A stretch of 38,481 bases of DNA, from contig JAKIZM010000030.1 of NCBI GenBank assembly GCA_022708025.1, forward strand, positions 1 through 38,481, read 5' to 3'. This DNA comes from Bacteroidota bacterium. GTDB taxonomy: Bacteria > Bacteroidota > Ignavibacteria > Ignavibacteriales > Ignavibacteriaceae. The notes beneath the pieces are model-generated. The model saw only the letters and a list, made by a program, of their open reading frames with translations, was not told the DNA's origin and searched no databases. Shown piece by piece: positions 17,508 to 26,139 of the stretch (position 1 is its first letter; every line of letters begins with the position of its first letter). The position numbers and the translations under genes were made by a program.

Positions 17508-18373
17508 ACAAATTTGTAAAAAAGTCCTCTTAATAATCCTGCAATCCTACCAGAAAAAAACGCAAAAGAAGTTAATGCCTTTTTAAAATTTAATGTAAAC
17601 AATCCAACAGTAAAGTTTAAAGCAGGTATGGAAAACATTTCAATGAATTCATAAGATACAATCAGTTTTCCTTTCTTAAACAGCCATTTAGCTACAAGTG
17701 CACTTTTCCCGAATCCATATTTGAAAGATTTTTCAATTTCTCCCCAAAGTGAACGACTTAATTGAGGTGGATGAAAAATGATAAGTTCGTGGAAAAAATC
17801 TATTTTGTTTTTATTGAAGTATGCCTTCCAAACTAAATCAGTTTCTTCACTTGCTCCCCAATATGCCCCAACGCCAAAATCCGGACTGAATCTTTTCAAC
17901 TCATCAAAAGTGCTTGCTCTTATAATCAAGTTAGATCCCATAATTTTTTTTGTATCAATAAATCCTTTGATTCCACCTTTCATTTTTTGCCTTTTACTGT
18001 AATACTGTTTATCTGTTTCGTTGAGATAAACCCCACCGATAAGATCGAGTTCAGGCCTTTTATTTAAAATATTCTGTAGAACAATTGAATAATTTTCATC
18101 TGGAAAACCGTCATCATCACAAAAAAAAATATAATTTGTTCCAACTGGAACTTTAATTGAATTTCGTGCTTCAGAAATGGACTTTGTATTTACTCTTGTA
18201 ACTTCTATTAAAGGATTGAAAATGATTTCATAAGGTAAAATTAAACCTGTTATATTCTGATCAATAAGAAAAATCCTTTGTGGTTTTACCTTCTGAGATA
18301 TAAGCGCATTTAAACATCTTTCTACAAGCATTTTATCTCGATTGAATGTATTAACAACAGCTATGTAATTCAT
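17504..18373 (-). CDS. Glycosyltransferase family 2
   Basis: A 289-residue GT-A transferase, more divergent than its neighbour. It shows the usual start (YIAVVNTFNRDKMLVERCLN), the donor region FLIDQN, and a DxD-like FCDDDGFPDENY for the divalent metal. ASTFDELKRFSPDFGVGAYW and SEETDLVWKAYF form the acceptor region with the E-E-T-D motif. A hydrophobic end (ALTSFAFFSGRIAGLLRGL) may touch the membrane. It faces the plus-strand GT2 gene and shares its last bases, and it is divergent from the flippase gene 103 bases away. Confidence 0.87.
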   Translation of the reverse strand: MNYIAVVNTFNRDKMLVERCLNALISQKVKPQRIFLIDQNITGLILPYEIIFNPLIEVTRVNTKSISEARNSIKVPVGTNYIFFCDDDGFPDENYSIVLQNILNKRPELDLIGGVYLNETDKQYYSKRQKMKGGIKGFIDTKKIMGSNLIIRASTFDELKRFSPDFGVGAYWGASEETDLVWKAYFNKNKIDFFHELIIFHPPQLSRSLWGEIEKSFKYGFGKSALVAKWLFKKGKLIVSYEFIEMFSIPALNFTVGLFTLNFKKALTSFAFFSGRIAGLLRGLFYKFV

Positions 18374-18476
18374 TTCTTTTTAAATAGTGAAAAAATAATA
18401 TTTTCATATAATTATATTTGATCTAATCAAAAATATGTTTTTTAGATACATCATAAAAGAACTAATAAAATAAGAT

Positions 18477-19850
18477 TTGAAAATTCCAAAAGTTAAATAT
18501 TCAATATCTGAGCTTTTCAGCTTTAAAAACTCCTCAAGATCAGAAAAGGCGAAAAAGAACATAATAATTTTGTTTATCCTACAGGTTTTTAACTTCTTTT
18601 CAATTATGGCATTAGTTCCTGTTTCAATAAATTATCTGGGAAAAGTTGAATATGGTATCTGGTTAACATTGGCATCAATTCTTAGCTGGTTAATCAATCT
18701 TGATTTTGGAATTGGAAACGGATTAAGAAATAAACTTGCTGAATCTTTAGCATTAAATGATCTTAAGTTAGCCCGGATTTATATAAGCACAGCTTATACA
18801 GTTTTTGCTATTGGAATTTCAATCGCACTTATATTTTACATATCTGTTCGCGGAATATTTAATTGGGGTGATATACTTAAAGCTCCTTCAGATTATTTTG
18901 AGCTATTAAACATTCTTGTTCTTTGGGTAATTATTCTGTCCCTTGTTCAGTTTTTGCTGAAATTATTAACTTCAATTATTAATGCTGATCAAAGACCTGC
19001 ATTAAACGGACTGTTAAGTCTTTCAATTAATGCTTTAACCTTAGTGATTATATTCTTACTTTCAAAAACAACTGAAAAATCATTTACAACATTTGCAATA
19101 GTTTCAAGCTGTGTTCCTGTTTTAGTTTTTTTTATTGCTTCCTCTATTTTATTTAGTGGTCATTACAGAAAAATTGCACCTTCATTTAAATATATTGATT
19201 TTAAATATTCATCAGGTCTTGTTAAGCTTGGTATGCAGTTTTTTATTATTCAAATCTCAGGCTTAATAGTTTTTACAACAGATAATGTAATTATTGCACA
19301 ATTATTCGGTCCTGAACAGGTTGTAATTTACAATGTTGCATATAAATATTTTTATATGATTCCACTTGTCTTTAATGTAATCTTAGCTCCCTTCTGGTCT
19401 GCTTTTACTGAAGCTTATGTTAAACAGGAATATGATTGGATAAAAAACTCAATGAAAAAATTGATTATGGCTTGGGCAGTGCTTTCTTTTGCCGCTTTAA
19501 TAATGGTTATGATTGCAAACATAGTTTATAACATCTGGGTTGGTCCGGAAATACAAGTGCCATTTATCCTTTCAGTCTTTACAGGAATTTTTGTAATAAT
19601 AGCTAATTGGAATAATATATTTGCATATTTTATAAACGGAGTAGGAAAAATTCGTATTTCATTATACTATTCAATATTTATTGCTCTCTTAAATATACCT
19701 TTATCAGTTTTATTGGCTAAATATTTAGGATTAGGTATATCAGGAGTAATACTTGCTACGAATTTTTGTTTAATTATAGGTTCAGTTTGGGCACCGATTC
19801 AATATCATAAAATTATTAATAACAAGGCTTCAGGAATTTGGAACAAATAA
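18477..19850 (+). CDS. Polysaccharide flippase, Wzx/oligosaccharide flippase family
   Basis: A 457-residue inner-membrane protein with about 12-14 membrane segments (for example NIIILFILQVFNFFSIMALV, VWAPI near the end). The early segment PVSINYLGKVEYGIWLTLAS and INLDFGIGNGLRNKLAESLA is typical of the PST/Wzx family, which moves lipid-linked repeat units across the membrane. The start is TTG at 18477; the first in-frame ATG (about residue 44) would cut the first membrane helix, so the TTG is preferred. No Shine-Dalgarno site is visible, as is common in Bacteroidota. The next gene begins 13 bases before this one ends. Confidence 0.9.
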   Translation: MKIPKVKYSISELFSFKNSSRSEKAKKNIIILFILQVFNFFSIMALVPVSINYLGKVEYGIWLTLASILSWLINLDFGIGNGLRNKLAESLALNDLKLARIYISTAYTVFAIGISIALIFYISVRGIFNWGDILKAPSDYFELLNILVLWVIILSLVQFLLKLLTSIINADQRPALNGLLSLSINALTLVIIFLLSKTTEKSFTTFAIVSSCVPVLVFFIASSILFSGHYRKIAPSFKYIDFKYSSGLVKLGMQFFIIQISGLIVFTTDNVIIAQLFGPEQVVIYNVAYKYFYMIPLVFNVILAPFWSAFTEAYVKQEYDWIKNSMKKLIMAWAVLSFAALIMVMIANIVYNIWVGPEIQVPFILSVFTGIFVIIANWNNIFAYFINGVGKIRISLYYSIFIALLNIPLSVLLAKYLGLGISGVILATNFCLIIGSVWAPIQYHKIINNKASGIWNK

Positions 19851-20623
19851 GTTGCAAAATTTGTAATTCAAAAAGTGAATTAGTATTTACTTCAAAGTGT
19901 TTGAAAAAATATGAAGTAAAATATTTTAAATGTAATCATTGTGGATATTTGTTTACTGAAGATCCATTCTGGTTAAATGAAGCTTACGAAAGAAGTATAA
20001 ATATATCTGATACAGGGTTAATTAGTAGAAATATTTTTTTTTCACAGATTCTATCCGTTCTGATTTATTTCAATTTTAATAAAGATGCTACATTTTTGGA
20101 TTATGCTGGAGGATATGGTTTATTCACTAGGTTAATGAGAGATATTGGCTTTGATTTTTATTGGTATGATCCCTATACGCAAAATTTATTCGCTAATGGG
20201 TTTGAAAAAAAATTAGATAATAATATTAAGTTTGAATTAATAACCGCCTTTGAAGTTTTTGAGCATTTTGAACAACCCAATCAAGAATTGTTAAAGATGT
20301 TTAAACTTACCAATACAGTTGTATTTTCAACGGAATTAATTCCGCAAGAAATACCAGATCCTGCATTGTGGTGGTATTATGGATTTGAACATGGTCAGCA
20401 CATCTCTTTTTATTCATCAAGAACATTTGAATATCTGGCAAATAAATATGATCTCAATTATTACAATACTAATGGTATTCAGTTTCTTACAAAAAAACGC
20501 TTAAATAAAAATCAATTAATAGTATTTAAGAAATTACGGAATTTGGGTTTGTTAAGATTTGTAAAGAGTAGGATGAGAAGTAAGACTTTAGAAGATTGGG
20601 AAAGGTTAAAGAATAAGCCATAA
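19838..20623 (+). CDS. Class I SAM-dependent methyltransferase with N-terminal zinc ribbon
   Basis: A 261-residue protein. It begins with a likely zinc ribbon (C6, C9 and C32, C35; SCKIC and KCNHCGYLF) of the kind that precedes sugar C- or O-methyltransferases. The SAM-binding region follows (FLDYAGGYGLFTRLMRDIGF, then FYWYDPY), along with ITAFEVFEHFEQP and the family's FEHGQHISFYS. Such enzymes methylate nucleotide sugars or glycan ends. The start is TTG, overlapping the flippase end by 13 bases, and both use TTG, which suggests translational coupling. The gene looks more AT-rich than its neighbours. Confidence 0.87.
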   Translation: MEQISCKICNSKSELVFTSKCLKKYEVKYFKCNHCGYLFTEDPFWLNEAYERSINISDTGLISRNIFFSQILSVLIYFNFNKDATFLDYAGGYGLFTRLMRDIGFDFYWYDPYTQNLFANGFEKKLDNNIKFELITAFEVFEHFEQPNQELLKMFKLTNTVVFSTELIPQEIPDPALWWYYGFEHGQHISFYSSRTFEYLANKYDLNYYNTNGIQFLTKKRLNKNQLIVFKKLRNLGLLRFVKSRMRSKTLEDWERLKNKP

Positions 20624-20639
20624 AAAAGCATTTAATTAT

Positions 20640-21818
20640 ATGTTTAAAGTTTATTTGATAAAATTTTATAACGTTCTTAGATTTTTTTTCTATAATATAA
20701 TAAATATTATAATAAATCTTTCTCCATATCAAATTACTTCAAAAACGCTTTTAATCATTCGACTTGATTCGATTGGGGATTATCTTCTTGTAAGAAATTA
20801 TTTAAGATTATTTAAATCAAGTAAAAAGTACTGTGATTACAAAATAACTTTGTGCGGGAATATAGTCTGGAAAGATTTAGCAGAAACTTTTGATGCTGAT
20901 GTTATAGATGATTTCATCTGGTTAGATAGAAAAAAATTTAATAACAACCTATTTTATAAATACAAATTATTAAAACAAATTCATCACAAAGGTTTTGAGG
21001 TAGTAATTGATACAACTTTCTCAAGAGAGATTCTATATGGTGATTCAATTGTTAAAACAAGCCGAGCTAAAGAAAGAATAGGAAGTTCCGGTTCACCTGA
21101 TAGTTATGTAAAATGGAAACGTAATCTTATTTCTAATAGATTTTATACGAAGCTAATTCAGCACTCAACCAACAACCTCTTTGAATTTTATAGGAATAAA
21201 GAATTTTTCGGACAAATATTTGAGGAACCTAATAATATTTCTCAACCAAAAATGTTGGTTGAAAACATTCAAATGAAATTGCCTACAAAAAATGATTATA
21301 TCGTTATTTTTCCAGGCGCACAAGAAAAAAAGAGAATGTGGCCTGAAGAAAATTTTAAAATAATTATAAAAGAAATTCTAAATAAATATAGTTTTGATAT
21401 AATAATTGCAGGTTCGAATAATGAAAAAGAAATCGCCGAGAGACTTCTTGAGAATTTAAACAAAGAGAGAGTTTTTGATCTGACAGGCAGAACCACATTA
21501 CCGGAATTAGCTAAACTTATATCTCTATCTAAGCTATTAATTTCGAACGAAACTAGTGCTGTTCATTTTGCTGCTTCCGTTGGGACAAAATTTATTTGCG
21601 TTTCAAATGGTAATCACTATGGAAGATTTAATCCTTATCCAAAAGAAATGAATGTAATGGGTAAATATATTTATCCACCGGAAATACAAAATAAAATAAA
21701 TGATTTTGAAAATCTCTCAAATAAATACCGATTTTATTCAGATCTTGATATTAATTCTATATCTCCAGAGACTGTGATAATCACATTATCTCAAATATTA
21801 TTAAACGATTTTCTTTAA
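20640..21818 (+). CDS. Glycosyltransferase family 9 (heptosyltransferase-like)
   Basis: A 392-residue protein of the ADP-heptose:LPS heptosyltransferase superfamily. The N-terminal signature is TLLIIRLDSIGDYLLVRNYL. The donor-binding half shows IVIFPGAQEKKRMWPEENFK, FDLTGRTTLPELAKLISLS and ISNETSAVHFAASVGTKFIC, all usual GT9 marks. A hydrophobic N-terminal stretch (about residues 10-30) precedes the first motif. It comes 16 bases after the methyltransferase and closes the plus-strand part of the polysaccharide locus. The sugar it transfers is not deducible. Confidence 0.88.
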   Translation: MFKVYLIKFYNVLRFFFYNIINIIINLSPYQITSKTLLIIRLDSIGDYLLVRNYLRLFKSSKKYCDYKITLCGNIVWKDLAETFDADVIDDFIWLDRKKFNNNLFYKYKLLKQIHHKGFEVVIDTTFSREILYGDSIVKTSRAKERIGSSGSPDSYVKWKRNLISNRFYTKLIQHSTNNLFEFYRNKEFFGQIFEEPNNISQPKMLVENIQMKLPTKNDYIVIFPGAQEKKRMWPEENFKIIIKEILNKYSFDIIIAGSNNEKEIAERLLENLNKERVFDLTGRTTLPELAKLISLSKLLISNETSAVHFAASVGTKFICVSNGNHYGRFNPYPKEMNVMGKYIYPPEIQNKINDFENLSNKYRFYSDLDINSISPETVIITLSQILLNDFL

Positions 21819-21864
21819 AAAAATTGTAATTTTATTCTATAATTATTTAATAAGAGATGAAAAA

Positions 21865-22749
21865 ATGTTAATCGGAATTATAGCAAACATTACAAAAGAA
21901 AAAGTTCTGGATGTTGTTTCATCTTTTCTAACAAAGCTCAAAAAGAATAATGTTGATTATCTTCTTACCCAATCTCTAACTGAAGAAAATGGTAAACTCA
22001 GAATTAAGTTGGACGAAGATTTCGTTATTGATGATAAAGAGGTCTATGAGAAATGCGATGTAATAATATCAATCGGCGGTGATGGAACTATGCTTGCAAC
22101 AGCTTATAATGCACAGTTTTATGATAAACCTGTGCTTGGGGTTAACCTTGGCAAACTTGGTTTTCTTGCTGAAGTAAATATCGATCAGATTGATAAAGTT
22201 ATAGAAGATTTAATTATAGGTAATTACAAAATTGAAGAGCGAATTATAATTTCAGGTGATTTTCTTGATTATAAATCAGAAAAGATCTACGCGATAAATG
22301 ATATAGTTATCGATAAAGGCGGCTGGCCTAAAATGATTGAACTGACTGTTTGGATAGATGGTGAATATGTTACGACACTTTCAGCTGATGGATTAATTAT
22401 TGCAACACCAATCGGTTCAACCGGATATTCTATATCAGTCGGTGGTCCAATTGTTTCACCCAAAACTGATGTAATTACAATTGCTCCTATTTCACCGCAT
22501 AGCCTGACCGTCAGACCGTTAGTTCTTCCGGCAAATCAGGAAATATTAATTAAAGCTGATTCATTGCATACAGCAATTCAGGTTAATTGCGATGGACAGA
22601 GATCTTATTCCTTTCCTCCGCCGATGGAAATTAAAATCAAGAAAAGCGATAGACCCTTAAAACTCATTCATACTTCATTAACAACTTATTTTGAAACATT
22701 ACGAAACAAACTTATGTGGGGAATAGATTTAAGAAACAAAAGAAAGTAA
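21865..22749 (+). CDS. nadK: NAD kinase
   Basis: This enzyme phosphorylates NAD to NADP in the cytoplasm. The signature IISIGGDGTMLATAYNAQ is present, with LGVNLGKLGFLAEV, the conserved ITTLSADGLIIATPIGSTGYS-type segment (here TTLSADGLIIATPIGSTGYS) and ISPHSLTVRPLVLP. Its 294 residues are the usual length. The start ATG has a weak purine-rich site (AAGAGATG) before it. It follows the glycan genes by 46 bases and is followed after 7 bases by the exported thioredoxin-like gene. Confidence 0.96.
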   Translation: MLIGIIANITKEKVLDVVSSFLTKLKKNNVDYLLTQSLTEENGKLRIKLDEDFVIDDKEVYEKCDVIISIGGDGTMLATAYNAQFYDKPVLGVNLGKLGFLAEVNIDQIDKVIEDLIIGNYKIEERIIISGDFLDYKSEKIYAINDIVIDKGGWPKMIELTVWIDGEYVTTLSADGLIIATPIGSTGYSISVGGPIVSPKTDVITIAPISPHSLTVRPLVLPANQEILIKADSLHTAIQVNCDGQRSYSFPPPMEIKIKKSDRPLKLIHTSLTTYFETLRNKLMWGIDLRNKRK

Positions 22750-22756
22750 TAGTACT

Positions 22757-23266
22757 ATGTTAAAATATTTTTTTCTAATTAGTTTAATGTTATTAAATAT
22801 GAAAAATTTTGCTCAAGATTTTAAGATTGCCGTTGACGAAAAGAATGGCGAACCGCTTATTCTTGGCTACTGCCCTGTCAGTCAAATGAATGATTCAGTT
22901 TTCTCAAACACCTGGACAGTAGAATATGAAAACTATCAGCCTGATTTTGAAACAATTGATATGCTCGAAGGTAAACTCAATGATATTGTAATTCAAATTG
23001 TTTTCCGTTCTACCTGCAGCGACAGCAGAGAACAACTGCCAAGATTTTTTAAAATTCTTAATGAACTCAATTATAATTTAAATACAATTACTTTAATTGG
23101 TGTAAACAGAGAAAAGAAAGGTTTATCCAACGAAGCTGAAGGACTTAACATCGAGTTTGTTCCAACAATTATATTTTATAAAGATGGAAGTGAAATTGGG
23201 CGAATTGTTGAAACACCAGCAGAAAGTTTGGAAGAGGATTTGTTAAAAATAGTCTCAGAGAAATGA
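22757..23266 (+). CDS. Exported thioredoxin-like protein
   Basis: A 169-residue protein with a signal peptide (YFFLISLMLLNMKNFAQ, cleavage probably after A19). The mature part looks like a thioredoxin fold: a strand IVIQIVFRSTC, a helix, then FVPTIIFYKDGSEIGRIVE with the cis-proline at P136. The active site appears to be C87-S-D-S90, that is CxxS instead of CxxC. CxxS proteins cannot form an internal disulfide but can make mixed disulfides or act as isomerase- or reductase-like helpers. It starts seven bases after nadK and so is co-transcribed. Its substrate is unknown. Confidence 0.72.
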   Translation: MLKYFFLISLMLLNMKNFAQDFKIAVDEKNGEPLILGYCPVSQMNDSVFSNTWTVEYENYQPDFETIDMLEGKLNDIVIQIVFRSTCSDSREQLPRFFKILNELNYNLNTITLIGVNREKKGLSNEAEGLNIEFVPTIIFYKDGSEIGRIVETPAESLEEDLLKIVSEK

Positions 23267-23317
23267 CTAAGAAGTGTCTTCTGAAGAAGTAATGGTTTAT
23301 TCTGAAATTAATTTACT

Positions 23318-23349
23318 CTGTCACCCTAAATAGTTTCAAAGGGTGACAG
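23318..23349. terminator. Strong hairpin between convergent operons, probable two-way terminator
   Basis: CTGTCACCCT (23318-23327) and AGGGTGACAG (23340-23349) form a perfect 10-bp stem with a 12-base loop. It lies between the thioredoxin-like gene and the convergent lysine aminomutase gene, 51 and 69 bases from their ends. The GTCACCCT/AGGGTGAC stem with a middle TTTC also resembles dispersed palindromes common in many bacterial genomes. Confidence 0.6.
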
Positions 23350-23418
23350 AAATTTAAAATATCAATCTTTGATCCGATGCGATGGACCTCGACTTGATAA
23401 TTTCAAGGTATATTATAT

Positions 23419-24606
23419 TTAATTATTTACTTCTTCCATTACGGGAAGTTTAATCTTTTTAGGCTTTAATTCTTCTTTCTTTCCCTTACCATTTCCGTTA
23501 CTTGCATTTTTACCATTCTTTCCATTAAGCTTATTCTTGCTCTTAAAGCCATTTGGATTATTAGCATCAGCGTAATTTTTATAAGTATAAATCTTATGCT
23601 GAAAGTTTCTTAAAATTATTCTTTCTTCATCTTTATGTAAAACATAATTTGGAAGTAAAGGAATTTTTCCACCGCCGCCGGGTGCATCAATAACAAAATG
23701 CGGAACAGCTAGTCCGCTTGTATGTCCGCGCAATGCCTCAACAATGCTTAATCCAGTTTCAATTGATGTTCTGAAATGATTAGCACCTTTGGTTTCATCA
23801 GCCATATACATGTAATATGGTCTGACTCTGATCTTAAGAAGTTTCTGCACTAATTCCTTCATTACCGCAGGATCATCATTCACGCCCTTCATGATAACTG
23901 TCTGATTACCCATTGGAATTCCGGCATCAGCCATCATCTGACAGGCTTTGGAACTTTCCGGAGTAATTTCCCAAGGATGATTAAAATGAGTATTACAATA
24001 AATCGGATGATACTTCTTTAACATATTAACGAGCTTCGGTGTAATACGATGCGGAAGCACACAAGGCATTCTTGAACCAAGCCGGATTATTTCAATATGA
24101 GGAATTTCTCTTAATCTTTGTAATATCTTTTCGAGCATTGCATCAGTCAACATTAACGGATCGCCGCCCGAAAGTATTACATCACGTATTTCGGTGTGCT
24201 GCTCAAGATAATTGAACGCACTTTCAAGACCTCTCATCGAAATCTTTTCATAATCTCCCACTTTTCTTTTTCTTGTACAAAAGCGGCAATACAATCCGCA
24301 TTGACTTGTAACAAGAAACAGTGCACGATCCGGATAGCGATGAGTAATATTTGGTACCGGACTCATTGCATCTTCCATCAGAGGATCTTCAGCTGCATCA
24401 AAATCTTCCAGTTCTGTTTTATCAGGAACACATTGACGCCAGATTGGATCTCCCGGATAACGGATTAAGTTAAAATAATATGGATTGATACGAGCCTGGA
24501 AAAATTCATCAAGATCTTCTGCCACTTTTTTATCGATCCCGAATTTTTCAACTAGTTGATCGACAGTATGAACACTGTCTCGTACCATTTGCTGCCAAAG
24601 TTCCAT
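23419..24606 (-). CDS. kamA: Lysine 2,3-aminomutase, KamA-type radical SAM enzyme
   Basis: This enzyme converts L-lysine to L-beta-lysine with a 4Fe-4S cluster, SAM and PLP. The cluster motif is C103-G-L-Y-C107-R-F-C110, followed by R112. VILSGGDPLML is the usual second motif. The PLP lysine is K314 in DAPGGGGK. D270 and D307 match the two Asp residues that bind the lysine side chain in the clostridial enzyme. They differ in glutamate 2,3-aminomutase, and EpmB-type EF-P modifiers lack the DAPGGGGK segment, so lysine is the likely substrate. The length is 395 residues. The C-terminal zinc-binding cysteines of the clostridial enzyme are absent; instead there is a low-complexity tail rich in N, K and G (about 344-385). 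GAGGA precedes the ATG. It is the last gene of a four-gene operon, nine bases after the acetyltransferase. Confidence 0.92.
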   Translation of the reverse strand: MELWQQMVRDSVHTVDQLVEKFGIDKKVAEDLDEFFQARINPYYFNLIRYPGDPIWRQCVPDKTELEDFDAAEDPLMEDAMSPVPNITHRYPDRALFLVTSQCGLYCRFCTRKRKVGDYEKISMRGLESAFNYLEQHTEIRDVILSGGDPLMLTDAMLEKILQRLREIPHIEIIRLGSRMPCVLPHRITPKLVNMLKKYHPIYCNTHFNHPWEITPESSKACQMMADAGIPMGNQTVIMKGVNDDPAVMKELVQKLLKIRVRPYYMYMADETKGANHFRTSIETGLSIVEALRGHTSGLAVPHFVIDAPGGGGKIPLLPNYVLHKDEERIILRNFQHKIYTYKNYADANNPNGFKSKNKLNGKNGKNASNGNGKGKKEELKPKKIKLPVMEEVNN

Positions 24607-24615
24607 AACGATTCC

Positions 24616-25119
24616 TCAGTGATTCTTATTATTAAAATACTTCCCAAAAACCAGCAGGTTGTCACCAACTGAATAAAAATCCTTTATCTCCGAAATAATC
24701 GTGTAATTATTTCTAAGATAAAAGTTCTGTGTAGAAGCATAGCTTTCTTTGGAAGAAGTTTCAGCAAGCAGCCATCTGCCGTTATTGTTTCTAACGAACT
24801 CTTCAGCATGAGTTAAAAGACTTTTTCCGATTCCTTTGCCTGAGAAAGTTGGATCGGAAACAATCCAATAAAGATCATAAACCCCATCAGTTAATGGTCG
24901 TCTTCCAGTACAATGATATCCAATAATCCTGCCATCATTTTCATAAACATAAACATGATAGTCGTCCTGATGAGGATTCATAACAGAAATATTCACAAGT
25001 TCCATTGCAACTTTAATTTCTTCTTCATTGAAGTTTGGAATCCTCGACAGCATCTCTTCAATTTCCACTTCGTCAGACCGCTTTATTTTTCGGATCATCA
25101 TACTTTCTTTGTAATGCAA
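24616..25119 (-). CDS. GNAT family N-acetyltransferase
   Basis: A 167-residue acetyl-CoA-dependent acetyltransferase. The acetyl-CoA motif is DPTFSGKGIGKSLLTHAEEF; the preceding strand is VYDLYWIVS, and YASTQNFYLRNNYTIISEIK closes the fold. In the operon it sits between the second ATP-grasp ligase and lysine 2,3-aminomutase. A beta-lysine N6-acetyltransferase role, like AblB in N-epsilon-acetyl-beta-lysine synthesis, is possible. However, the AblB enzymes I know of are longer, and the substrate may equally be the ligase product. The listed start overlaps the ligase gene by 47 bases; a start at the internal Met-Met (residues 7-8) would still overlap. Confidence 0.9.
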   Translation of the reverse strand: MHYKESMMIRKIKRSDEVEIEEMLSRIPNFNEEEIKVAMELVNISVMNPHQDDYHVYVYENDGRIIGYHCTGRRPLTDGVYDLYWIVSDPTFSGKGIGKSLLTHAEEFVRNNNGRWLLAETSSKESYASTQNFYLRNNYTIISEIKDFYSVGDNLLVFGKYFNNKNH

Positions 25120-26134
25120 AATTAGTTATGGTAAATAAAAGTTCACTGTAATTTTTTCCTGAAGCTGCTGCAGCCCTTGCAAAACCGGAGTCGCTGGAAA
25201 CATCAGGATTTGGATTCACCTCGATCACATACGGTATTCCATCATCAGATAATCTGATATCAACACGTGCATAGTCTCTGCATCCTAAAACATTATAAGC
25301 ATCAACAGCAATTTCTTTAATCTGTTTTTCTTTTGATTCTTCTATATTAGCCGGACAAACCGGCTTTGTATAATTATAATAAGTACTTCCTTCGATCCAT
25401 TTACCATCATAGGTTACAATCTTCGGTAAATTTTCCGGTAAGCCGGTAAAATCTATCTCTGATATTGGCAAAGTTTTACCACCAAGTACTGCACAGTTTA
25501 ATTCTCTTCCAACAATATATTCTTCAACTATCAGTTTCTTATTATAAGTCTCAGTTAAAAAAGTAAAATGCTTTCTTAATTCCCTGTAATTATTTACAAC
25601 AGAATTTTCCGAAATGCCTATACTTGCATCTTCATCAATAAGTTTTAGAATTAAAGGATAGTTAAGATTAATATCTTTTCTGGTAAACTTCTGATTTGGA
25701 GCTAATGTTATTGCTCTCGGAGTTTTTATTCCGTTTGAGTATAAAATTTCTTTCGTTCTTTTTTTATTAAGACAATTACCAAGCGTCTGAGGAACATTTC
25801 CTGTGTATTCATACTCCAGCAGTTCGTATAAACCTGCCATACAATATTCGTAGTGAGCAATTCCTTCTACCGATTCAACAAAATTTAAGATTGCATCAGG
25901 ATTATATTTTGTTATTTCCTGTATTGTCCGGTTAACATCCCTATCAACAGCTAATGAACTGACATCTGAAAAAAATGTTCGGAGATGATTTTCAATTTCC
26001 ATCATATTTGATGCAAAAGAATGTTCTGATAAATCTTTGCTGTCCGACTTTTCATCTGCAGGCTTGCCGTTATAAATCGGAAATATACTTACAGGCGAAT
26101 TGTAACAAATTAATATTTTAGCTTTGGTTTTCAT
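25073..26134 (-). CDS. ATP-grasp ligase, D-Ala-D-Ala-ligase-like (second of two)
   Basis: A 353-residue amino-acid or peptide ligase that should activate a carboxyl group with ATP and join it to an amine. ATP-grasp marks are YPLILKLIDEDASIGISENS (ATP-binding lysine and loop), KLIVEEYIVGRELNCAVLGG, and YARVDIRLSDDGIPYVIEVN with PNPD (metal-binding Asp, Glu and Asn). The IVTYDGKW segment stands where D-Ala ligases have the omega loop. The N-terminal substrate region (VESVEGIAHYEYCMAGLYEL) differs clearly from that of Ddl and from its neighbour, so a different substrate is likely. It begins five bases after the first ligase and overlaps the acetyltransferase gene. It is unlikely to be the cell's normal D-Ala-D-Ala ligase. 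Confidence 0.85.
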   Translation of the reverse strand: MKTKAKILICYNSPVSIFPIYNGKPADEKSDSKDLSEHSFASNMMEIENHLRTFFSDVSSLAVDRDVNRTIQEITKYNPDAILNFVESVEGIAHYEYCMAGLYELLEYEYTGNVPQTLGNCLNKKRTKEILYSNGIKTPRAITLAPNQKFTRKDINLNYPLILKLIDEDASIGISENSVVNNYRELRKHFTFLTETYNKKLIVEEYIVGRELNCAVLGGKTLPISEIDFTGLPENLPKIVTYDGKWIEGSTYYNYTKPVCPANIEESKEKQIKEIAVDAYNVLGCRDYARVDIRLSDDGIPYVIEVNPNPDVSSDSGFARAAAASGKNYSELLFTITNFALQRKYDDPKNKAV

Positions 26135-26139
26135 GCAAT

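Noticed and set aside
18413..18435. TAnnTTTG-like boxes on both strands between the GT2 and flippase genes (also 11002-11009 and 16647-16654)
   Set aside because: No -33 element lies at 19-21 bases in any of them; such octamers are expected by chance in DNA this AT-rich.
23419..24606. KamA as EpmB-type EF-P lysine modifier
   Set aside because: The D-A-P-G-G-G-G-K segment and both substrate aspartates of true lysine aminomutases are present, and no epmA or efp gene is nearby.
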